From Streptomyces sp. NBC_00433 (GTDB taxonomy: Bacteria > Actinomycetota > Actinomycetes > Streptomycetales > Streptomycetaceae): a DNA stretch of 64,000 bases. The notes below the pieces were generated by a model that searched no databases, was not told the origin of the DNA, and was given only the letters and a program-made list of their open reading frames with translations. Each line of letters starts with the position of its first letter. Positions within the stretch are counted from its first letter, which is position 1. Positions 47,336 to 56,519 of this stretch are shown in pieces. The translations under genes were made by a program, and so were the position numbers. Where the stretch lies: contig CP107926.1 of NCBI GenBank assembly GCA_036015235.1, positions 2,232,001 to 2,296,000 on the forward strand, in the 5' to 3' direction.

Positions 47336-47442
47336 CCGGCCACCGTGCTCGCCGTTGCCGGCCTGCTCGTATGGCGGGAGCGACCGCACTTGCGGTCCTC
47401 ACCGACCTGCGCGGCGCCCCCTCACCTGCCGGTTTCGCCTGC

Positions 47443-47459
47443 CTAGTGGCAGCGGCGGG
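47443..47459 (-). pseudogene. Last codons of an IS701-type transposase, left of the IS256 insertion
   Basis: Minus strand TGC CAC TAG (47451-47443) directly follows GCCCGCCGC when the IS256 and one copy of its 8-bp duplication are removed, restoring ...ATARRCH and a stop. It shows the IS256 landed in the tail of the IS701-type gene whose remainder is at 50549-50870. Confidence 0.65.
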
Positions 47460-47505
47460 GGGTCTGTACGGTGACCGGTGTATCTCCTGATCAAGGAAGC
47501 ACCTG

Positions 47506-48098
47506 ATGAGCGACGTGATCGCCTCTGTCGAGGCGCATGAGGATGGACGCCCGGTCGAGCTGCCGGCGGATGTGGTGGACGAGCAGTTGATCGGGCAGCT
47601 GGTCGACCGGGCCCGTGCCGGCGGGCTGCAGCTGACCGGCGAGGGCGGGCTGCTGCAGCAGTTGACCAAGCGGGTGCTGGAGTCCGCCCTGGAGGGCGAG
47701 ATCACCGACCACCTCGGCTACGAGAAGCACGACCCGGCCGGCGCCGGCAGCGGCAACTCCCGCAATGGGATCCGGTCCAAGACTGTGCTGACCGAGGTCG
47801 GTCCAGTTGAAATCGAGGTGCCCCGCGACCGGGAAGGCAGCTTCGAGCCGCAGATCGTCAAGAAGCGCCAGCGCAGGCTGACCGGTGTCGATGAGATGGT
47901 GCTGTCCTTGTCCGCCCGGGGTCTGACCCACGGAGACATCTCCGCCCACCTGGCCGAGGTCTACGGCGCCAGCGTTTCCAAGTCGACGATCTCGACGATC
48001 ACCGACAAGGTCATGGACGGCATGGCCGAATGGCAGAACCGACCCCTCGACCCGGTCTACCCGGTCGTCTTCATCGACTGCGTCCACGTGAAGGTCCG
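47506..48098 (+). pseudogene. IS256-family transposase, N-terminal half
   Basis: Reads SDVIASVEAHEDGRPVELPA ... HLGYEKHDPAG ... VEIEVPRDREGSFEPQIVKK ... YPVVFIDCVHVKVR, where VVFIDC holds the first catalytic Asp. Broken at 48098 by ISL3 and continued at 49791. Confidence 0.93.
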
Positions 48099-49790
48099 GG
48101 TTCTGTCGACGATCTTGTGATGTGGCTGGGTGCGTTCATCGGGTGAGGAGGACACGCTTGCGCAGGAGGTCGAGGCCGGCGCGTCCGAACATCTGCCGTT
48201 TGAGCATCTTGAGACGGTTGATGTTCCCTTCGACTGCGCCGGAGCTGTAGGGCAGGGTCAGCCCGTTGCGGACGGCGTCGTGGTCACGGCGGAGGTTGCG
48301 GGCGAACGACGCGATCGGGGTGAGGCTGTCGGTTTCGACGGTGTGGATCCACTCGTCGAGGTGGTCGCCTTCGCGGTGGGTCAGCATCATCGCGAACGCC
48401 CGGACGTGGCAGGTGAGCCTGTCGAGATCCTTGTTGCGGGACCGGAGGACGGCGAGCCTGTCCGCGTTCGCGCCGTCGAGGTGGTCGGGGTGGGTGGTGA
48501 TCCACGTGGTGACCTCGCGGACCGACGGGGGCTTGGGGCCTGGGGCCGGCATGTGGCCGCGGTGTGAACGGTAGCGCCGCAGGTGCCGCTGGACCGCCAG
48601 TTCGCCGCCGGGGTAGCCGAGTTGCTGGATCTCCCGGAAGAGCTGGGCTGCGTTGCGGATGCCCTCGTTCCAGCGCCGGTGGAGGTGGCCGGTGTAGGGA
48701 TCGACCAGGTGAGCGCGCTGCAGGGTCTTCGCCGTCAGTTCCTCGACGGTGGCGGCGTTGACGAGCTTGCGGACCGTCGCCTGGTGCAGGCCGAGCTTGC
48801 GGCCGATCGCTGCCTTGGACAGCCCCTGAGCCCACAACTCGTGGGCTGCCGCGTGCTGGGCTTCGAGCCTGGCCACGATCTTCAGTTCGGGGTGGGGCTT
48901 GATGGTGTCCGGCTCAGCTTCGAGTCCGTCGGGTGCGGGTTGCTGGGCCGGTTCGGCCAGGTGCGGCTGGAGCACGCTGACCGTCTTCTCGACCGCCTGG
49001 CACAGGTTCTGCCACAGGTGGAAACGGTCGGCGACCTGCACGGCCTGCGGGGCGCCCTGGCGCGATCCTTCGCCGTAGCCGCTGGAGCGGTCCCGGCAGA
49101 TCACCCGGACTTCGGGGTGCTGCCGCAGCCAGGCGGCCAGGTCCTCACCCTCCCGGCCGTCGAAGAGGTGAAGCGGGCGATGGGTCGCCATGTCGATCAG
49201 CACGGTGCCGTAGTGGCGGCCCTTGCGGAACGCGAAATCGTCGACGCCGAGCACCTCCACGGCTCCGACGTCTGGCTCTGGCAGGGCTTTGACCAGCCTC
49301 AACAGGGTGTCCCTGCCGGTCGCAATGCCCGAGACCGCCGTCAGCCGGGCTCCAGCACGGCCGGCGAGGGCGAGCCCGATCCGCGCCAGCAGCCCGAGCA
49401 GCAACGGGGTGAAGCGACTGTGCGGCCTGGTCAGGCCCTGGACCTGCTCGGCGAACGTGACCGCCGGACAAGCCGGGTTCCGGCATCGAAATCGGCGAAC
49501 CTGCAGCTCAACGATCACACCGACGCCGCCCACTGCAACGTCTCGAAGGCTACGGACATAGCGGCCGTGGACCCGACCAGACCACTGCCCGCACCGGCAC
49601 CAGCCGCCCTCCACAGCCACCCGTGCCCTCAACACCACGGCAGCTGAGCCTCGTTCGACCTCGTCGACGACAAGCGCGGATAGATGCGGGAACAACTGCT
49701 GCAAGAGATCACGAGAACACGCGGTGCATGATCGCGAACCACGACGGCCTGACGCTTCGCCGTCCGCATCACAAGATCGTCGACAGAACC
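48099..49790 (-). mobile_element. ISL3-family element, copy 2, 1,692 bp
   Basis: Perfect 24-bp TIRs (GGTTCTGTCGACGATCTTGT...) at 48099 and 49790, flanked by an exact 8-bp duplication AAGGTCCG (48091-48098 and 49791-49798). This is a clean insertion into the IS256 transposase gene. Confidence 0.95.
48136..49704 (-). CDS. ISL3-family transposase, 522 aa (copy 2)
   Basis: The same protein as at 28078-29646 apart from at least one residue (LRQHPE here). N-terminal zinc-finger Cys pairs, HTH, and ISL3-type DDE core (GVDDFAFRKG, CRDRSSGYGEG, SSGAVEGNINRLK). Intact. Confidence 0.95.
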   Translation of the reverse strand: MQQLFPHLSALVVDEVERGSAAVVLRARVAVEGGWCRCGQWSGRVHGRYVRSLRDVAVGGVGVIVELQVRRFRCRNPACPAVTFAEQVQGLTRPHSRFTPLLLGLLARIGLALAGRAGARLTAVSGIATGRDTLLRLVKALPEPDVGAVEVLGVDDFAFRKGRHYGTVLIDMATHRPLHLFDGREGEDLAAWLRQHPEVRVICRDRSSGYGEGSRQGAPQAVQVADRFHLWQNLCQAVEKTVSVLQPHLAEPAQQPAPDGLEAEPDTIKPHPELKIVARLEAQHAAAHELWAQGLSKAAIGRKLGLHQATVRKLVNAATVEELTAKTLQRAHLVDPYTGHLHRRWNEGIRNAAQLFREIQQLGYPGGELAVQRHLRRYRSHRGHMPAPGPKPPSVREVTTWITTHPDHLDGANADRLAVLRSRNKDLDRLTCHVRAFAMMLTHREGDHLDEWIHTVETDSLTPIASFARNLRRDHDAVRNGLTLPYSSGAVEGNINRLKMLKRQMFGRAGLDLLRKRVLLTR

Positions 49791-50501
49791 AAGGTCCGCG
49801 ACGGGCAGGTCGCCAACCGGCCGATCTACGTCGCCCTCGCAGTCACCGTCGACGGCACCCGCGACATCCTCGGCCTGTGGGCCGGCGACGGCGGCGAGGG
49901 AGCCAAATACTGGCTCCAAGTACTGACCGAGATCCGCAACCGCGGTGTCGAGGACGTCTGCATGGTCGTCTGCGACGGACTGAAAGGCCTGCCCGACGCC
50001 ATCGGGACGGTCTGGCCGCAGACGATCACGCAGACCTGCGTCGTGCACCTCATGCGGGCCTCGTTCCGCTACGCGGCCCGCCAGGACTGGGACAAGATCT
50101 CCCGCGCGCTCAAGCCGATCTACACCGCACCCACCGTCGACGCGGCCGAAGAGCGGTTCCTGGAATTCCAGGAGGAATGGGGCACCAAATACCCTGCGAT
50201 CGTGCGGCTCTGGTCGAACGCCTGGGCCGAGTTCGTGCCCTTCCTCCAGTTCGACGCCGAGATCCGCAGGGTCGTCTGCACCACCAACGCCATCGAGTCG
50301 GTCAACGCCCGCATACGCAAGGCCGTCCGCGCCCGCGGTCACTTCCCCAACGAGCAAGCCGCCCTGAAGTGCGTCTACATGGCCGTCATGAGCCTGGACC
50401 CCACCGGCCAGGGACGCAAACGCTGGACCATGCGATGGAAGCCCGCACTCCAAGCCTTCGACATCGCCTTCGACGGCCGACTCTCCATCGGCCGCCGCTA
50501 A
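49791..50501 (+). pseudogene. IS256-family transposase, C-terminal half
   Basis: Continues from 48098: KVR-DGQVANRPIYVALAVTV, CDGLKGLPDAIGTVWPQTIT, TTNAIESVNARIRKAVRARG, ending SIGRR at 50501. Deleting the ISL3 restores one continuous frame with the N-terminal half, so the parent gene was functional before the insertion. Confidence 0.93.
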
Positions 50502-50548
50502 CCCACACAAACCCAGTTACACCAGTCGCTGGACAGACCCGCGGCGGG

Positions 50549-50870
50549 CGGTTGCCTGGTGGTGGCGTCGCCATCTGGACCAGTTCAGTGCGTGGCCGGG
50601 GTCCCGGAGGTGCGGGTTCTGGGGAGCGCCAGTTGCCAGGAGCCGCCGGATTTCTGCCACGGTGAGCGGTGCCAGGGCGCCGGAACCGTTTCTGCTGCCC
50701 CCCTTGCACCGGCGGGCGGCGGTGGCAGCGAGTAAGGCGTGGGCGAGCATGGCCAGGGTGATGTGCCGGTATCAGCCCCGGTAGCGGCGGACTTCGTACT
50801 GGTCCAGGCCGCATTCGTCCTTGGCGGCCTGGAAGGTTTCCTCGATCGCCCACCGGGTTCCGGCCGGCGG
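50549..50870 (-). pseudogene. IS701-type transposase C-terminal fragment with a stop
   Basis: Minus strand [20 protein letters not shown] ... YEVRRYRG, then a TGA at 50774-50772 where related proteins have Trp, then YRHITLAMLAHALLAATAAR. Its end was separated from the last codons by the IS256 insertion. The catalytic domain upstream is not recognisable. Confidence 0.7.
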
Positions 50871-51344
50871 TGCGGGCACCCGCCGAGGGGTGCGTCCTCC
50901 CCAGGCGCGCCCTCGGCCAGCACGCCACGGGCCCTGCAGGGATCGCCCCCGGGTTGGGGCGGGCGGTAACCTCTTCGCTCCGGCGAAGAGAGAGGCATGC
51001 ACAGCGTGTTAACGGTCCGTATGCTCACCGCGGCTAACGCCGATACCGACGCTAACCTCGCCATGCAGTTCGAGCGGTCACCCCTGCACTTCGCTCGGCC
51101 ACCGAAACCGCCGAAGTTCTCTCGGCTACGGAAACCACAGAAACCGCCGACCCGCCGGGTGAACGCCGTCTGGGCTGGCTCCAGGGACGTACTGGGCGCC
51201 ATGGGACTGCAGTGGGGTGCCGAGGTCACAGCCCGGCACCTGGCTGCAGCCATAGCCGGACGACATGGGCACAGCGCAGCACGCGTCCGCTCGGGCAGCG
51301 AGACCGCCGACCTGACCTTCATCGCGCCACCCTCGGTGTCCTGG
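50871..51344. other. Decayed stretch between IS701 and IS21 remnants
   Basis: About 470 bp. Several frames are open but none gives a recognisable protein. It contains tandem-like CGAAACCGCCGA / GAAACCACAGAAACCGCCGA motifs near 51105-51150. Probably residual transposon or plasmid DNA. Confidence 0.35.
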
Positions 51345-52067
51345 TTATGGTCCCAAGCCGATCCGAAGCTCCGTGCGGACCTGGAAAACGCCGTCCTCAA
51401 CGGGGGCAACCTGGGTGTCGAGGAAGGCCGCGGCTCCCGCGTCCCCGCTCGATTCGGGCTCCGGATCGGTCTCGGTGCCGGCGACCAGGATGCCCTTGAT
51501 GGTCCGGTAAGACGGATCTCCGACCGCGATGGCCCTCGCGCAGGCGGCCTCCAGCCTCGCGTCGCCGTACTTCTTCTTCAGCCCCAGGATCCCTTGGGCG
51601 GCGCGGAGCCGGTAGAGCGCGTTGGGCTCGACGTCATCGCGCAAGACCGTGACCTGCGACCTTGTCGTCTCATCGGGCAGCGTGGCATGCACCCAGCGGC
51701 GGAATGAGGAGATCGACACGTCCAGCTTGTGCTCGTCCCGCAGGCGCTGGTGGATCGTGGAGACGGTCACCGTTCCCAGCAGGTTCTTGATGTAGTCGCG
51801 GTGCTGGTCGATGTCGGGCCAGGTGATCTGCCGCAGCCGCCGGTCGGCGAGTTCGGGATACCAGCTCTTGATCAGGCTGGCCCAGTCGGCCTCCCGCATC
51901 GGCGGCCCGCCCGGCGTGATCCCGGACGCCTCCGCCGGCTCCAGGTACTTCCTGATCGTCTTGCGGTCCACCCCCAGCGACGCGGCCAGCTCGCTCTTGG
52001 AGCGGCCCGCGTACCAGTGGACGTAAATCTCGGTGATGTCGACCACGACGAACGTTCTCCTTGCCAT
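51345..52067 (-). pseudogene. IS21-family IstA-like transposase with in-frame internal deletion, 240 aa
   Basis: The N-terminus (VDITEIYVHWYAGRSKSELA, then RKTIRKYLEP) is the HTH region of IstA. After QVTVLRDDVEP the sequence jumps to NALYRLRAAQGILGLKKKYG and DPSYRTIKGILVAG, which belongs near the C-terminus of IstA. The whole DDE core (roughly 250 residues) is missing but the frame is kept. No istB follows. The shortened protein might still bind the IS21 ends. Confidence 0.75.
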
Positions 52068-52435
52068 CCGCGCTGACCATCGGCCTTCCGAACCACAGGC
52101 CCAGGGCCGCCCACACGCCTCCGCGATGACCAGGTCCCTCGATCCCGAACTCCGTCGTACCCATGGCCAATTAGGAGAAGTCGGGATGGGGAATTACATG
52201 ACGCTCAAACCGCCCGAGATGGGGAAAAACGTGAACGCTCACAAGGCCGTCGCCACTATGCACAACCTCGCCTTGGGGGGTGAAACCAGCAGGTCAACCG
52301 ACACACCGACCTGCCCACACCCACCCTTCTGCAACAACCTTTAGTGCCGTGGCAGGCATCTGCCGGTGACGCACCGCCCGCCTCGGGCTGCGGGGAGCCG
52401 GACACCTCGGTGGTTCCGACTCCCACCAGCCGGTC
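52068..52435. other. Intergenic stretch
   Basis: 368 bp with no gene-like frame; AT-richer around 52180-52280. Nothing else recognised. Confidence 0.4.
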
Positions 52436-52906
52436 TCAGTTGTGCCAGCCGTCCCAGTAGGCCAGTTCGGTACCGGCGTAGACCTGCCCCCCGCTCTCGG
52501 CTCGCAGGTTCTTGCCCCACCAGTCGGTGAAGGCTCCCGAACTCCCGTTGTAGCTGAACTGCTCTCCGGTGGACCCGTTGCAGGTCTGCATCGCCATGCC
52601 GTTGACGGTGTTGAGGTTGTTGGTGAGCAGGCAGAGGCCGGTGCCCCGGTTCTTCAGCTCGTCGTAGCCGGTGCTGTCCGCGGGGTTGTTGATGAAGTCC
52701 CACTGCTGGTAAATGCTGCCGCTGCAGGTGCCGGCCCAGACGACGCCGGTCGTCCCCGCGGCCAGGCAGGTGCCGGTGGACAGAGCCTTGAACTGCCAGT
52801 AGGTAGTGGCGGCTTGCGCTTGCGGGGCGGCGAGGACAGTGGCGGCGACGGCGGCGGCGATCCCGAGCGACGCGGTGGCGGCAGTACGCAGGTTGCGAAG
52901 TTTCAT
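52436..52906 (-). CDS. Secreted ricin-type (beta-trefoil) lectin-like protein, 156 aa
   Basis: ATG 52906 (MKLRNLRTAATASLGIAAAV) opens a signal peptide of ~33 residues ending AQAA; the ribosome binding site is weak. The mature domain has the QxW-type repeats of ricin B lectins: TGTCLAAGTTG...YQQWDF, GLCLLTNNLNTVNG...GEQFSY, with paired Cys. About one trefoil, so a small free-standing sugar-binding protein. A 15-bp palindrome lies 18 bp upstream of the start. Confidence 0.8.
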   Translation of the reverse strand: MKLRNLRTAATASLGIAAAVAATVLAAPQAQAATTYWQFKALSTGTCLAAGTTGVVWAGTCSGSIYQQWDFINNPADSTGYDELKNRGTGLCLLTNNLNTVNGMAMQTCNGSTGEQFSYNGSSGAFTDWWGKNLRAESGGQVYAGTELAYWDGWHN

Positions 52907-52924
52907 GACTGAAAACTTCGGCAT

Positions 52925-52939
52925 CCAGATTAAATCTGG
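52925..52939. promoter_or_regulatory. Palindrome CCAGATT-A-AATCTGG upstream of the lectin gene
   Basis: A perfect 7-bp inverted repeat around one base, 18 bp before the ATG at 52906, in an AT-rich pocket. The position suits an operator or a transcript-end structure. Just upstream lies a short tandem TGACGGC run (52946-52967). Confidence 0.45.
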
Positions 52940-53243
52940 CGGCTGTTGACGGCTGACGGCTGACGGCCCCCGGATGAACGTCTCCTGACGCATAGCGGTA
53001 GACCCCATTCCGGTCCGCCGCCCGGGCCGCGTTCCCCGGGGGCCATCCGGCCGGGAGTCGGCCGGGCCGGCCGCGACGCAGCACTCGTTGCCCCGGGGTC
53101 GGCCATCGCCAGGTGGTGGGCGTCGAAGGCGGCGACGGTGGCGCCGGGTCCGTCAGGCGGGCGGACCCGGGCTTGGCGCGGAAGCCTCATGAGTGCCTGT
53201 CGCAGCGTCGCCCTTCGGCCGCAGGGGCTGCGGGCGGGCGGGG
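52940..53243. other. Intergenic stretch between two secreted-protein genes
   Basis: About 300 bp on the far side of the palindrome. Contains the TGACGGC direct repeats, but no gene with coding bias was seen. It should carry the lectin promoter and the end of the lamin-tail transcript. Confidence 0.4.
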
Positions 53244-53696
53244 TCAGCACATCTTGTAGCTGGCCTTGGTGCTGTTGTAGGAGCAGGTGCTGGCCTTGGC
53301 GCCGGTGGGGGTCTTGAGGGTGGCGGTGTCCTTGTCGTTGTTCCAGATGTAGTTGCCGCTGCTCCAGTACCGGTTGCTGGTGCTGTTGGCGCCCTTGCCG
53401 GTGTGGAGGGTGACGGTCTTGCCCGCGCCGAGGGTGTAGGCGGCGAAGGTGTACTTGTGGGCGGAGGCATCGGTGAGAGTCCACCCCCGAAGGGAGACGC
53501 TCTTCGCGGTGGTGTTCTTGATCTGCACGTATTCGGCGTTCAGGCTCGCACCCGAACGGGTGTCCGTGCCGGGGCTGTTGTAGTAGACCTTGTAAAGGTG
53601 GACCGAGCCGGCCGAGGCCTGCGCCGGGGCGACGGCCATTGCGAGGACGGCAGCGCCGGATGCGGCCAGTACGGCAGCGGTACGCGTGTAGTGCAT
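53244..53696 (-). CDS. Secreted lamin-tail-domain protein, 150 aa
   Basis: ATG 53696 follows AGGGGAAA. Residues 1-29 are a signal peptide (MHYTRTAAVLAASGAAVLAM ... ASA). The mature part matches the LTD fold: VHLYKVYYNSPG, LNAEYVQIKNTTAKSVSLRG, WTLTDASAHKYTFAAYTLGA and NYIWNNDKDTATLKTPTGA, with a C-terminal Cys pair (STCSYN, KMC). LTD proteins are exported, and some are linked to DNA or surface binding; the role here is unknown. Confidence 0.85.
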   Translation of the reverse strand: MHYTRTAAVLAASGAAVLAMAVAPAQASAGSVHLYKVYYNSPGTDTRSGASLNAEYVQIKNTTAKSVSLRGWTLTDASAHKYTFAAYTLGAGKTVTLHTGKGANSTSNRYWSSGNYIWNNDKDTATLKTPTGAKASTCSYNSTKASYKMC

Positions 53697-53984
53697 GAGA
53701 TTTCCCCTGGTTCGTCGCCGGGCCCGTGCCCGGCAGACCGCCCACTGTAGGGACACATCCGACCAGCAGGGACAGTGTTACCAAATCAGGACGATCAAGG
53801 GGCCACCGTGCACCAGCCCCCACGTCCGACCTGGCTCATGGCCGCACCTCAGCCGCGGGCCAGCTCGGCCGGGTTCGGCATGATCCCCCTGCTGCCCTCA
53901 GCCACAAGAGCGGCCCTTCGACATCGTCTCCTAACGGGAAGCACGCCGGCCACCGTGCGCATAGAAGGCCTCCGTGCCCGTGAC

Positions 53985-55323
53985 CCCGAGGAGGAGGAGA
54001 CCGATATCGACCACCTCGAACTGGACTTCCGAACACGTTGCTTGCTTGGACGATCTCGGCTGCCGGATCATCACCGCGAACCGCGTAGTGGACCACTCCA
54101 CCGTCGCGCGGTTCGTCCAACGTCACCACGAGGCACTGAGCCAGCTGTTCGTGCAGGTGCCGGCCCTGTGCGGCCGTTATGGCTGGTCGATGTGGCGGCG
54201 GTAGCTGTGGACGGCTCGCCAACGGACGCGAACGCCTCCCGCGACTCCAACAAGCAGTTGATGCGCCTCCAAACCGTCATCGCCCGTTGCGAGGACGAGA
54301 TCAACGCACTCATGGACGGCGCCGGTGAGCACGCCTGCCGTGTCGAGACCGGCGACACCACGGACGCCGACGGCGAGCCACGGGGTGACGACTGGCCGGA
54401 GCTGTCGCGTCTGTGCAATGTGCTTGCCCGGGATCGTACGGCCCCGGGACACGATCTACCAGCGATCCCTGCCGTCCGCCAACGAGATCAAGATCAAGCC
54501 CGAGGCCGCCGAACGCATAGTGGCCCGGGCACGCAAGCGGCTCGCCGCGGAGACGGCAGCCCACAAGGAGAAACTGAGGAAGTACCAGGCACGGACCGAA
54601 GCCGACCGGGCGGCGGGGCGCCGAGCAGCCAACGGGCGGCCACCCGTGCCCATGGAGCACAAGACGGTCCTGCTCCGGCAGCGGGTCCGACTCACGAAGG
54701 CACTCGCCCCCCTGGAACGGGCCCGCAGCCCCGAGCCGGCGCCCTCCCCGACCGCCGTCGCCAACCTGACCGATCCGGACTCGCGCCTACATCTGGGCAA
54801 ACACGGCGGCTACCTGCAGGGATACAACGTGCAGATTGTGTGCGCCCGCCTCCAGGTCCTGCTGGCCGTCGACCTGCACGACAACCCGTCGGATCGCACT
54901 GCACTGATCCCGATGGTCAGGAAGACGCAGGAGAACCAGCGCGCGGCACGACTGCCGGACGACATCGGGCTCTGGCTCGCGGACAGCGGATACGCCAGCA
55001 CCACCTCGTTCGAACAGCTGGCCGACCTGCCCCTGCTGGTCTCGGTCACCAGCGAGGCCGACCAAGGGGGCTTCCCCGCGAAGCGCCAGACCGCCCCGGC
55101 AGCCCAACAGGCCATGGCCGACCGCCTGGCGACCCCGACCGGCCGAGCTCAGTACCGCCAGCGCAGCACCCTCGTCGAACCTGGCTTCGCCCAGTTCTTC
55201 CAGCGGTTCGGCCGGCACCTCAACTACCGAGGCCGTCGAACGGTTGACACCGAGATCAAGCTCCTCGGCACCGTCCACAACCTCAGCAATATCCTCGCCA
55301 GCACCGCAAAATCGCGCTCTTGA
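53985..55323 (+). pseudogene. IS1182-type transposase with multiple frameshifts
   Basis: Three frames must be joined: LDDLGCRIITANRVVDHSTV (N-terminal), then VAAVAVDGSPTDANASRDSN (Asp region) up to SRLCNVLARDR, then RDTIYQRSLPSANEIKIKPE ... LADSGYASTTSFEQ ... RRTVDTEIKLLGTVHNLSNI ending at 55323. The order and motifs match IS1182-type transposases. At least two frameshifts make it non-functional. Confidence 0.8.
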
Positions 55324-55588
55324 CTTCCGAGCGGGACAAGCCGCGCGACAGCCTCCCGGCTCGCCCGCTGGTGCACCGAAACCCACCCGCCCCGGCCCAG
55401 GCCGGCCGCCCGACTCGAAGAATCAGCGGCCCGCCGCCCGCTACGAGGTGGGCAGAGTCCTGGCCGCCGGCGAGGCATACGCCCGGCCGCTCACCACAAG
55501 AAGGGCACCAAGCCTCGGAGAGCAGGCTCAGCTTTGGCGGGCACAAACACGGTGGCCGCGTTACAGCCAAGTACCCGATGATCAATCC

Positions 55589-56059
55589 ATGAGAGTCGTT
55601 GTTCAGAGGGTGCGCACGTCTTGGACCAAGGCGTCGCGGGGTGGCACTGGAGCCGCGAACCGCAACGCGGCTCCGATCGTGTTCACTCTGCCGACCGGCC
55701 TAACGTTGCCACTGCACGATGTCTCCATGCAGGAGTCGGACTCCTTCGTGCCGCATACGAGTGTGCAGGATCTGTCGGATCCCGGGCTGGTTCTCAAGGA
55801 GTCGGACGGGCTGCTGCGAGTGCACCGGCCGGAAACGACCATCTTCGGCATACCGCGGCGCAACCGGCGGCCACCAGCGCTCCGGCTTGCTCCCGGGCAA
55901 TGGTTGCAGTGGCAGATCAACTACCGGTTCGTGGGCACATGGGGTGGGCCGTGGTCCTACCGGCTTGACACGTTCAATGTCGCCTACTGTCCTGCGTCAC
56001 TCGAGGTCTTCCTGGGCACCCCGACGCACAGCATCGATGAACGAGCACATCTACGCTGA
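55589..56059 (+). CDS. Hypothetical protein, 156 aa, start uncertain
   Basis: A clear coding block ~55660-56010 (VFTLPTGLTLPLHDVSMQES, LSDPGLVLKESDGLLRVHRP, ALRLAPGQWLQWQINYRFVG) looks beta-rich. The frame is open well upstream. ATG 55589 lacks a good ribosome binding site, and ATG 55727 is an alternative. No family is recognised. Confidence 0.5.
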   Translation: MRVVVQRVRTSWTKASRGGTGAANRNAAPIVFTLPTGLTLPLHDVSMQESDSFVPHTSVQDLSDPGLVLKESDGLLRVHRPETTIFGIPRRNRRPPALRLAPGQWLQWQINYRFVGTWGGPWSYRLDTFNVAYCPASLEVFLGTPTHSIDERAHLR

Positions 56060-56258
56060 GCCCTCGACAGTGGGACTCGCACACTGACTGCTGGTGCCGT
56101 CTGACGGACGGCAGGTTAAGCTTGGGCCCACTTGCTCTCGCCCGCAGCACGGCAGCGCGACCGTGGTCTCATCGCCGTGGTGCGGGCTGTTCCCAGCCCC
56201 TCTCTGGGAAGCCGATGGTGACGTCATGCCAACCGCTCCGCCCGGAAGCAGACAGGGC

Positions 56259-56519
56259 TCAGTCGATCAGATAATCAAGCTCGCCGGCTCGCGCGCCGTC
56301 AATGAGGGCCTTCACTTCCGCTTGGGTGTATACCAGCGGCTCCTGCTCTGGGCGTTTCGAGTCGCGCCACACAATGAAATCACCGGCACGGCCGAACTCT
56401 GCGCAGTTGTTGTTCCCGCCCGTGAAGGAGGTGCGCCGCCATTCGACGGCGGCGAGGTCAAGCTCCGCTGCGGTCGGCTTGGCCGGCTGCGGGGACTTGC
56501 CCGGGGTGGCACTGCTCAC
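56259..56519 (-). CDS. DUF397 protein, 86 aa
   Basis: GTG 56519 lies in a GTGA overlap with the upstream XRE gene. The hallmark DUF397 core is present: VEWRRTSFTGGNNNCAEFGR, IVWRDSKRPE and ALIDGARAGELDYLID. In Streptomyces these proteins are almost always paired with an XRE/DUF5753 regulator and influence development; the molecular role is not settled. Confidence 0.92.
   Translation of the reverse strand: MSSATPGKSPQPAKPTAAELDLAAVEWRRTSFTGGNNNCAEFGRAGDFIVWRDSKRPEQEPLVYTQAEVKALIDGARAGELDYLID

Larger units (their letters stand above)
47460..50540 (+). mobile_element. IS256-family element interrupted by ISL3
   Basis: Ends GGGTCTGTACGGTGACCGG at 47460 and, inverted, GGGTCTGTCCAGCGACTGG at 50540. 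An exact 8-bp duplication GCGGCGGG flanks it (47452-47459 and 50541-50548). Without the nested ISL3 and its duplication it would be 1,381 bp, normal for the family. Confidence 0.93.
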
